Positions 16,625 to 22,064 of a DNA stretch of 27,061 nucleotides are shown in pieces (within the stretch, counting starts at the first letter, position 1; every line of letters begins with the position of its first letter). Location: assembly GCA_003661385.1 (NCBI GenBank), contig QMWA01000006.1:1-27061 (forward strand), given 5' to 3'. The DNA is from Thermoproteota archaeon (GTDB lineage: Archaea; Korarchaeota; Korarchaeia; B14-G2). Position numbers and translations under genes: made by a program. The notes below the pieces were generated by a model, which was not told where the DNA came from, did not search any database, and worked only from the letters and a program-made list of their open reading frames with translations.

Positions 16625-17428
16625 GTGGAGAGGTTGTCTGAGAAGTTGGAGGGAGAGGAGCCCCCACAAGCTAAGTACAGCAGCGGGGCAAGCAAGGTAC
16701 CTCGTGTTACTAGGGTGCCTAGGCAGATAACTGTGTATAGGAAAGGTGCACTGGGTACTCTGCGTAAGAAAGCCGGCCTAGAAAGGGGAGTGAAGGCGAG
16801 GATTGAGACCGGGGTCCACACGGTGTTCGGCTATACGGTAGCAAGAGACCTCCGCTTCATCAAGAGCTACCTGGAGATAGCTGGAGTGAAGGAGATAGCT
16901 AGGAGGTACTTTGTCATAAACGCCTTTGATGGAGTACTCACGATACTCGGTGTCATATTGGGATCCTATGCGATATCAGTAAAGAATCCCAGCATAATAG
17001 TGAGTGCCGGCCTCGGTGGCTGTATTGCAATGGGGCTATCTGGGTTCGTAGGAACCCTGCTAGCGGAGCAGGCAGAGCAGCAGCAGAGGATAAGGACGCT
17101 GGAGATCGCTATGGGAGGAGTAGACTTGTCAAACTCTCTGGTAGATAAAGTCGGAACATACGCCTCTGTGGTCGTAGCACTCATAGATGGAACTGCACCC
17201 ATGATAGCATCTATACCACCTATTCTCCCATTCTACATGTCAATGAGAGGAGGATTCAGTATAGCAAAGGCTTACCTTACTTCCATTCCAGCAGCCATAT
17301 CAGAGCTTATCATGCTAGGCATACTCTTAGGGCATGTATCTAGAGGTAGTAAGGTGAAGTATGGGCTAATAACAGGGGGAGCAGGGGTTCTGCTTTCGGC
17401 ACTATTACTTCTCCTAGGAGTAGGCTAA
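16625..17428 (+). CDS. VIT1/CCC1-like membrane transporter (DUF125)
   Basis: A 267-residue membrane protein, probably a divalent metal (iron/manganese) transporter of the VIT1/CCC1 family. About 90 polar, basic residues precede five hydrophobic segments (~95-117, 122-145, 175-200, 212-236, 246-267), the five-helix VIT pattern. The first carries FDGVLTILGVILGSYA; the second GGCIAMGLSGFVGTLLAEQAEQ, like the family's glycine-rich helix followed by the charged metal-binding region. Here that loop is short (QAEQQQRIRTLE), so metal handling may differ. The reading frame extends back through the tRNA, but GTG 16625 is the first start outside it, three bases after the tRNA's 3' end. TAA overlaps the convergent phosphodiesterase stop. 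Confidence 0.68.
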   Translation: MERLSEKLEGEEPPQAKYSSGASKVPRVTRVPRQITVYRKGALGTLRKKAGLERGVKARIETGVHTVFGYTVARDLRFIKSYLEIAGVKEIARRYFVINAFDGVLTILGVILGSYAISVKNPSIIVSAGLGGCIAMGLSGFVGTLLAEQAEQQQRIRTLEIAMGGVDLSNSLVDKVGTYASVVVALIDGTAPMIASIPPILPFYMSMRGGFSIAKAYLTSIPAAISELIMLGILLGHVSRGSKVKYGLITGGAGVLLSALLLLLGVG

Positions 17429-17916
17429 AGCTCAACGACCTCAGCTTGCATAGTTAGGGAGTCTAACACGACGACTGTGGATCTTCCAGTTAAGTAGCCA
17501 CAGACCTCACCTGGGTTTATGAGCATGCTGCGGTCAGCTAGTCTTCTAATGCTTAGGCTGTGGGTGTGGCCTGATATAATGAGGTTAAAGCCTGCTCTGG
17601 CTAGCTTCTCAGCTAGTTCATCGGGTATGTGGTGCGCCATATAGATGCTTAGACCTCCGACCGTGCCATGCATCACCCAGCCATGAAAGGTGGCCATGTC
17701 ACCGAACAGCCTGATTAAAGTGAGCTTATCTCCATCGTTATTCCCCCAGACGAAATGTACCTTGCACCTTAGCTCACGGAAGGCTCTCACTGTGAATGGA
17801 GACACTATGTCGCCAGCATGAAGGACTGCAGCTACACCCCTATGATTCAGCACCCTAACAGCCTTGGATATCTTCTCCAGGCGGTCATGTGAGTCTGACA
17901 TTATCCCAATCAGCAT
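17425..17916 (-). CDS. YfcE/MJ0936-type metallophosphoesterase
   Basis: A 163-residue calcineurin-like phosphodiesterase with all five metal blocks: DSHD near the N-terminus, HAGDI, GNND, the histidine of MAHH, and SGHTH. The MJ0936/YfcE group has phosphodiesterase activity on model substrates; the natural substrate is not known. INPGEVCG near the end is also typical of the group. The frame runs open back to GTG 17961, but ATG 17916 is chosen because a TATA box is centred 24.5 bp upstream, giving a leaderless message, and because the family begins right there (MLIGIMSDSHD). It converges with the transporter gene, the stop codons sharing bases, and diverges from the unknown gene at 17966. Confidence 0.9.
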   Translation of the reverse strand: MLIGIMSDSHDRLEKISKAVRVLNHRGVAAVLHAGDIVSPFTVRAFRELRCKVHFVWGNNDGDKLTLIRLFGDMATFHGWVMHGTVGGLSIYMAHHIPDELAEKLARAGFNLIISGHTHSLSIRRLADRSMLINPGEVCGYLTGRSTVVVLDSLTMQAEVVEL

Positions 17917-17936
17917 ACATGCTAGTAGCCCCCAGC

Positions 17937-17944
17937 TTTTATAA
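17937..17944. promoter_or_regulatory. Symmetric bidirectional TATA box
   Basis: TTTTATAA lies exactly midway between two divergent ATGs (17916 minus, 17966 plus). Its centre is 24.5 and 25.5 bp from them, the spacing expected from TATA to transcription start. Both messages would therefore be leaderless and share one TBP site. Confidence 0.65.
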
Positions 17945-17965
17945 CCGTAGGTATGCTCCACCTTG

Positions 17966-18601
17966 ATGCGGGTAGGTTTCGGGATTTATCACCCGATGCT
18001 CACAGTAAGTGGGTTGATGAACGCTATACAGCAGTATTTAGGTCTAGATATCGATGAAAGGATAGAGAAAGCCTTTAAAGAGCTTGAATCAGACTTTATA
18101 GTGCTGCATTGGCCACACAACCAGCTAGAGCAGCTTCTTGAAACCTGTAGGAGGTGGTGCGGTAAGGAGCTTGTAGTGAGGCTTATGGGAGAAGTTGAAC
18201 CGAGTTTCATGAAAAAGCTATCTGAAATAGCTCTTACAGTAGCTCCCAGCCAGATTCTAAGGCTCAGCCCGGAAGTATATTTAGACAGGAAGCAGGAAGT
18301 GTACTACATCGAGGTTCTGAGCAGTATCGACATTGAGCAGCTTAAGAGGATTCTTGCTATTCCTGCAGAGAGGATCATACTCGACTTAAGAGGGCTTCAC
18401 CAGAATTGGAGGGGCAGAGAAGGTAGGTTCATGCTGCCAGTGTTAGAAGCTGCAGTTGGAGGCTATTTCCTCTATGATGAGGTAGATGTGGTTTTCTATC
18501 ATCCTCTTGCACATGCATCCATCAGGTTGCTTAAGGAAGGAAAGACTGCTGGCAGGAACCTGAGTGATTACGCTAAGTTGATAGCTGAGGCTAGGGAGTA
18601 A
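17966..18601 (+). CDS. Protein of unknown function, first gene of a two-gene cassette
   Basis: A 211-residue soluble protein that I do not recognise. It begins RVGFGIYHPML and alternates predicted strands and helices (SDFIVLHWP, ELVVRLMGE, RIILDLRGLHQNW, EVDVVFYHPLAHASIRLLKEGK), suggesting an alpha/beta, perhaps partial TIM-barrel, fold. Several conserved-looking His/Asp/Arg positions (H49, D138, R140, H143, H182) could form a metal or phosphate site; this is inference. ATG 17966 is chosen over TTG 17963 because the shared TATA box places transcription start there. Its TAA overlaps the ATG of the next gene (TAATG), so the two are probably made together. Confidence 0.75.
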   Translation: MRVGFGIYHPMLTVSGLMNAIQQYLGLDIDERIEKAFKELESDFIVLHWPHNQLEQLLETCRRWCGKELVVRLMGEVEPSFMKKLSEIALTVAPSQILRLSPEVYLDRKQEVYYIEVLSSIDIEQLKRILAIPAERIILDLRGLHQNWRGREGRFMLPVLEAAVGGYFLYDEVDVVFYHPLAHASIRLLKEGKTAGRNLSDYAKLIAEARE

Positions 18602-19248
18602 TGCGAGTGATAGCGGTATCTACATGTGATGTGATGGACCCCCTAGAGACGAGATACAAGCTTATTAGAGCTAAGCTGGCGGGGGTCACAACCAATATGC
18701 TTGGAGTGGCTCTTAAGGTGCTCACTGAGAGACGTGAGATGTACATAGAGCACCTTAAGGAGGGCATGAAACACGCTGGCATGGCATTAGTACTTACAGA
18801 GAGTATAGAGGCTGCAGAGAACTGCATCGAGGCAGCCAGAGGCTGGAGGGGAGCTTTGGTCGTCTGTGGAGTAGCTGCTAGCTCAGCTAGGAGGCTGAGT
18901 GCTAGGGCTAAAGACCTAAACTTGTACATTACTGCAGCAGGAGATACATTGCAAGAGATTATAGAGAAGGCTAGCGCAATACAAGCAGCAGGTGTGAAGC
19001 CTGCTATAGCAGCAGAAAGCCAGAGCCCTATGAAAGTCGCTGCCTTACTGAGGGAAGTTGGCAACAGAGATTTAGGGCTGAGAATCTCGTTTCCGGGCGC
19101 ATGTGTGAAGGATACTGCAAGTGAGTATGACATGGTGAGGCAAGCAGCCTTAGCCATGCTTTACTTGAGGTATGGAGCAGATGTTGTTGTCATCGAAGCT
19201 AACTTTAAGTGGGCTATTCAGCCCATAGCTAGGCTGATATGTAAGTAG
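18601..19248 (+). CDS. Protein of unknown function, second gene of the cassette (possible TIM barrel)
   Basis: A 215-residue protein with repeated beta/alpha units: RVIAVSTCDVMD, AGMALVLTESIEAAENCIEAA, GALVVCGVAA, LNLYITAAGDTLQEIIEKASAI, KPAIAAESQSPMKVAALLREV, LGLRISFPGA and YGADVVVIEANF. This spacing resembles a (beta/alpha)8 barrel, as in pterin-binding or aldolase-like enzymes, but no diagnostic motif was found and no name is offered. The ATG shares a base with the upstream TAA, so expression is likely coupled. ThpR follows 12 bp downstream, possibly in the same transcript. Both cassette genes are free of membrane segments. Confidence 0.75.
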   Translation: MRVIAVSTCDVMDPLETRYKLIRAKLAGVTTNMLGVALKVLTERREMYIEHLKEGMKHAGMALVLTESIEAAENCIEAARGWRGALVVCGVAASSARRLSARAKDLNLYITAAGDTLQEIIEKASAIQAAGVKPAIAAESQSPMKVAALLREVGNRDLGLRISFPGACVKDTASEYDMVRQAALAMLYLRYGADVVVIEANFKWAIQPIARLICK

Positions 19249-19260
19249 CTATATTAGCAG

Positions 19261-19809
19261 GTGAGGAAAGTGAGGTGCTTCATAGCGGTTGATATTACGG
19301 ATAAAGCAGTTATCAGGGAGATAGAAGCTCTCCAAAGTGAGATAGCAGCTTCAGGGGCATCTGTTAAGATGGTTGAGAAGGAGAATCTGCACATTACGCT
19401 GCTATTCCTAGGAGAGATACATGAGCTTGCCGTCGATGAGGCAAAGAGAACCCTCATGGAAATGGAGTTTGAGCCATTTGAGATGGAGCTAAGAGGAGTA
19501 GGAGCTTTTCCGAGCGTATCTAGTCCAAGAGTTGTCTGGATTGATGTGGTAAGCGGAAGAGAGGAGCTCATTGAAATAAACAAATATCTTATTAGTAAGC
19601 TCAGAAAGTACGTGAGAGACAAAAGGGAGTTCATACCACACCTCACAGTATGCAGAGTGAAAAGGAAAACAGTTAAGCTCTCTGAGCTATGTAACAGGAA
19701 CAAGGAGAGAAGCTTTGGAGTACAGTATGTTGACCAAGTTAAGCTTAAGGAAAGCAAGTTAACCTATAAAGGCCCAATATATAGCGATCTGTTCGTTAAG
19801 AGATTGTAA
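19261..19809 (+). CDS. thpR: RNA 2',3'-cyclic phosphodiesterase (ThpR/LigT, 2H family)
   Basis: A 182-residue 2H-superfamily enzyme. The two HxT catalytic motifs are intact: HITLLFLGEI (His44, Thr46) and HLTVCRVK (His127, Thr129), and the N-terminus RCFIAVDITDKAV is typical. Family members hydrolyse 2',3'-cyclic phosphate ends on RNA, and some show 2'-5' RNA ligase activity in vitro. A role in tRNA or other RNA end processing is likely. GTG 19261 is used; GTG 19270 (preceded by GTGAGG) is an alternative start. It follows the unknown cassette by 12 bp and precedes the longest gap in the window. Confidence 0.92.
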   Translation: MRKVRCFIAVDITDKAVIREIEALQSEIAASGASVKMVEKENLHITLLFLGEIHELAVDEAKRTLMEMEFEPFEMELRGVGAFPSVSSPRVVWIDVVSGREELIEINKYLISKLRKYVRDKREFIPHLTVCRVKRKTVKLSELCNRNKERSFGVQYVDQVKLKESKLTYKGPIYSDLFVKRL

Positions 19810-19890
19810 AGAGGAGAAAAGCTTAATCATGCAGTAAAATACAAGATATTTAGCTGTTATCAGGATAAAGCTAAGCGCACATTCAATTAT

Positions 19891-19916
19891 CCAGCTGAAA
19901 TATACAGTCCAGCTGA
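19891..19916. repeat. Two CCAGCTGA direct repeats, 18 bp apart
   Basis: Identical octamers at 19891-19898 and 19909-19916, each containing the palindrome CAGCTG, lie about 40-60 bp upstream of the TATA candidate. Position and spacing (close to two helical turns) would suit an activator site; function is unproven. Confidence 0.5.
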
Positions 19917-19956
19917 TGAGCCGCTATCATGTTAGAGGAAGCACAGGTCACAATAG

Positions 19957-19963
19957 TTATAAG
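19957..19963 (+). promoter_or_regulatory. TATA box for the coiled-coil/winged-helix gene
   Basis: TTATAAG centred at 19960 predicts a start near 19986, leaving an ~18-base leader that contains GGAG (19997-20000) just before GTG 20004. Confidence 0.5.
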
Positions 19964-20003
19964 GTGTTAGTGACATAGCTTAAGCTAGAGTGGATAGGAG
20001 AAG

Positions 20004-20411
20004 GTGTCAATTTTGGGTGAAGAGGGTAAGATACTGATAGAAACTCAGATAGTGGATATATTAAAGAGGCTAAGCAGGCTGGAGTCTAAAGTTGAGAAAA
20101 TAGAGGAGAAAATAGAGGATATTGCTAAACTTGAGGCCCCACCCGCAAGAAAAGTTGCTAAGAGAAGAAAAAGAAGGAGGAGAAGGGTGAAGCCTATAAT
20201 CCCTAGCTTCACTGAAGAACAGAAGAAGGAAATAGAAGAAAAACTAGCTGAACTTGATGGAAGAACATCTCAGCATGTGGCAAATATTCTTAACGTATCC
20301 AGAAAAGTAGCCAATGCTATACTTGTAAAGCTAAAGGAGGAGGGTAAAGTAGACCTTGAGAGAGTAGGAGGGTACTATAGGATAAAAGTGGTGGAGAGGA
20401 AGGGCAGCTAG
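20004..20411 (+). CDS. Coiled-coil, Arg/Lys-rich, winged-helix protein
   Basis: A 135-residue highly charged protein, not recognised as a named family. Residues ~8-45 form a coiled coil (ILKRLSRLESKVEKIEEKIE), probably for dimerisation. Residues ~50-63 are a basic patch with KRRKRRRRR, and residues ~68-132 form a winged-helix domain (ELDGRTSQHVANILNVSRKVANAILVKLKEEGKVDLERVGGYYRI). The plan suggests a dimeric nucleic-acid-binding protein, either a regulator or a chromatin- or RNA-associated factor. GTG 20004 follows a clear GGAG site four bases upstream. The P-loop kinase-like gene begins six bases after its stop, so they are likely co-transcribed. Confidence 0.75.
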   Translation: MSILGEEGKILIETQIVDILKRLSRLESKVEKIEEKIEDIAKLEAPPARKVAKRRKRRRRRVKPIIPSFTEEQKKEIEEKLAELDGRTSQHVANILNVSRKVANAILVKLKEEGKVDLERVGGYYRIKVVERKGS

Positions 20412-20417
20412 AGCGCC

Positions 20418-21014
20418 ATGCTGAGGTACAAGTACATAGGGCTAACGGGACAACTTGCTGCAGGCAAGGATCTATGCGCAAAGATACTAGAAGAGACATT
20501 CAACATGAAAGTAGTCACTATGAGCGAAATCATAGCCAGAGAGCTGGATAGAGCTGGATTAGAAGCAACTAGGGAAAACCTCAGGAGGTATGGCCTTTAC
20601 CTCAGGGTTATAGATGGCCCAGATGCTGTAATGAGGAGAGCCATAAGGGCAGTTAGAGAGTCTGAAAGGAGAGGAGAGAAGTACAGTGGATACGTCATAA
20701 ATGGGCTCCGTAACATAGAGGAGGCACTATGCTTCTGGAGAGAGTTCGGGGAAAAAGGGCTTATAGTTGGGGTAGTAGCTAGCAGAGACATTAGATTCAG
20801 GAGAATAAAGCTAAGGAGGGGGATCAAAGACACAGGAGTAGATAGCTTTACGGACTTCTTCAAGAGCGATATAGAAGAGCTAACAAAGTTCCATCTTGGA
20901 GATGTCATTGCAGCAGCAGACATCTTGATAGTAAATGATGGGACTTTAGAGGAGCTGAAGGAGAAGCTGATAATGGCTATATCCTTGAGAGAGTGCTTGC
21001 AACAAGCTTTGTGA
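20418..21014 (+). CDS. P-loop nucleotide kinase-like protein
   Basis: A 198-residue P-loop NTPase of the nucleoside/nucleotide kinase group. It starts with KYIGLTGQLAAGKDLCAKIL (Walker A, Gly11-Lys17). It also has an NMP-binding-like helical section (RENLRRYGLYLR...GPDAVMRRAI), a conserved VINGLRNIEEALCFW strand-helix, the LID-like arginines (RDIRFRRIKLRRG) and the ending ADILIVNDGTLEELKEKL. The closest groups from memory are dephospho-CoA kinase and dNMP kinase. Archaeal dephospho-CoA kinase is usually an unrelated GTP-dependent enzyme, so a specific substrate is not assigned. ATG 20418 follows the winged-helix gene by six bases. Its 3' end overlaps prs on the other strand by 38 bp. Confidence 0.78.
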   Translation: MLRYKYIGLTGQLAAGKDLCAKILEETFNMKVVTMSEIIARELDRAGLEATRENLRRYGLYLRVIDGPDAVMRRAIRAVRESERRGEKYSGYVINGLRNIEEALCFWREFGEKGLIVGVVASRDIRFRRIKLRRGIKDTGVDSFTDFFKSDIEELTKFHLGDVIAAADILIVNDGTLEELKEKLIMAISLRECLQQAL

Positions 21015-21897
21015 CAGTAGCCCTGCTGACCTCGGACCTTATCGTGTCCGTTGCTATGACTTCATCAGATGCGGCTACCAACTTTGGTAATGCCTCTCCA
21101 ATCAGTACAGGGTGAATGAAGCACAGAGATATTCTGCTAGCCCCTCTAGAGCGAGCATAGCTTGCAGCCCTCACCAGGGTACCTCCTGTAGATGCTATAT
21201 CATCTACTATAATCACTTCAAGCCCGCTGAGATCCTCTCCAGGAGCGGTTATAGAGATCTCGCCAGTTACTAGGTCTCTAGTCTTCTTGATGTACATCGC
21301 TCTTGCCGCATTTATCTCCATTCTTACCTCCTCAGCCCACCTTAGAGACTTTTCATCCGGCGCTATGACCACAGCATTGCTATAGCTGCGGCCCATACTC
21401 TTTAGATACTCTGCTAGCGGCTTAAAGCCATCCAAGTCTATCGCTGGCACTGAGAAGTAGTCTTGAAGGGGGGTTTCAGTCCCCATGACATGAGATGAGA
21501 CCGTTACGATGCAGTCCACTCCAGATGCCTCTAATAGCTGAGCTACATACCTGAGTGAAACAGGCTCTCCAGGGAGGAACCTCTTATCCTGCCTGCAGTA
21601 TGGGAGGTATGGTATTACAGCTATAACCTCACTAACGCCATGTTCTTTGAGGTTCATAGCCGTCAAGTAGTACAGCATGAGATATCTTGATGGGGCTATT
21701 CTTCCGCTTTCAGCTCTGAAAACAAGCACTACAGATGCTCCCTTGAGGCCTTCTGGGTTCTGTATCCTGGGGCATACCTCTGAGTCGGGGAATAACCTGA
21801 TTTTCACCCATTTAGCTTCGACCCCACAGAGACGCGATAAGTTTTCGGTAAACTGATCTGATTCAGCTCCAAGGATGTAATCAACCATGCTGATCAC
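20977..21897 (-). CDS. prs: Ribose-phosphate pyrophosphokinase (PRPP synthetase)
   Basis: Makes PRPP from ribose-5-phosphate and ATP for nucleotide, His and Trp synthesis. The 306-residue protein has the N-terminal domain with PYLPYCRQDKRFLPGEP (~96-112), the flexible-loop KKTRD (204-208) and the PRPP loop VIIVDDIASTGGTL (228-241). The metal-site DxH motif of the family reads SSH (His136 kept, Asp replaced by Ser). GTG 21897 is preferred because a TATA box is centred ~28 bp upstream; ATG 21888 is an alternative. Divergent from ileS; its 3' end overlaps the kinase-like gene by 38 bp. Confidence 0.94.
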   Translation of the reverse strand: MISMVDYILGAESDQFTENLSRLCGVEAKWVKIRLFPDSEVCPRIQNPEGLKGASVVLVFRAESGRIAPSRYLMLYYLTAMNLKEHGVSEVIAVIPYLPYCRQDKRFLPGEPVSLRYVAQLLEASGVDCIVTVSSHVMGTETPLQDYFSVPAIDLDGFKPLAEYLKSMGRSYSNAVVIAPDEKSLRWAEEVRMEINAARAMYIKKTRDLVTGEISITAPGEDLSGLEVIIVDDIASTGGTLVRAASYARSRGASRISLCFIHPVLIGEALPKLVAASDEVIATDTIRSEVSRATVTKLVASTLSRI

Positions 21898-21921
21898 TGC
21901 GACCTGGAGGCATAGACTAAC

Positions 21922-21929
21922 TTTAAAAA
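21922..21929. promoter_or_regulatory. Near-palindromic TATA box between prs and ileS
   Basis: CTTTAAAAAG is the single AT-rich element of the 160-bp gap. On the minus strand it sets a start near 21900, next to the prs GTG (leaderless). On the plus strand it would start near 21951, giving ileS a leader of about 110 bases. No other plus-strand TATA candidate is seen closer to ileS. Confidence 0.5.
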
Positions 21930-21950
21930 GCTCATGGCAGACCAGGTTGA

Positions 21951-22064
21951 CTAGGGGGTTTTGTGAGGGGGCAGAAAATCCAACTCCAGTAGCATGCTAG
22001 TGCAACTCTTACGCAAGTCTAGGAAGCCAGCGCGGCCGTTACCCCCAGCTGTGAGGTGGTTAAT
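21951..22064 (+). promoter_or_regulatory. Long predicted 5' leader of ileS
   Basis: It contains a possible 9-codon reading frame (GTG 21963 to TAG 21990-21992) behind AGGGGG, a 10-bp palindrome TAGCATGCTA (21990-21999) and GGGGG (21967-21971) that could pair with CCCCC (22042-22046). GAGGTGGT (22053-22060) is the ileS ribosome-binding site. Most other messages here appear leaderless or short-leadered. Confidence 0.35.

Larger units (their letters stand above)
19810..20003. other. Longest intergenic gap (194 bp)
   Basis: AT-rich, with no ORF of note. It holds two CCAGCTGA repeats (19891, 19909), a TATA candidate near 19960 and the ribosome-binding site of the next gene. No tRNA or convincing box C/D RNA was found. 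Confidence 0.6.

Noticed and set aside
17917-17961. Longer N-terminus of the phosphodiesterase
   Set aside because: The extra 15 residues read across the shared TATA box and are not part of the family; ATG 17916 fits both promoter spacing and motif position.
19810-20003. Possible box C/D guide RNA (TGATGA at 19914-19919, CTGA at 19895-19898)
   Set aside because: No box C/D pair with the right order and spacing, no matching D box downstream, and no terminal stem on either strand.
21951-22064. Hidden tRNA or T-box in the ileS leader
   Set aside because: No T arm (TTCAAAT-like) or acceptor pairing was found, and T-boxes are a bacterial device; only a general structured leader is supportable.
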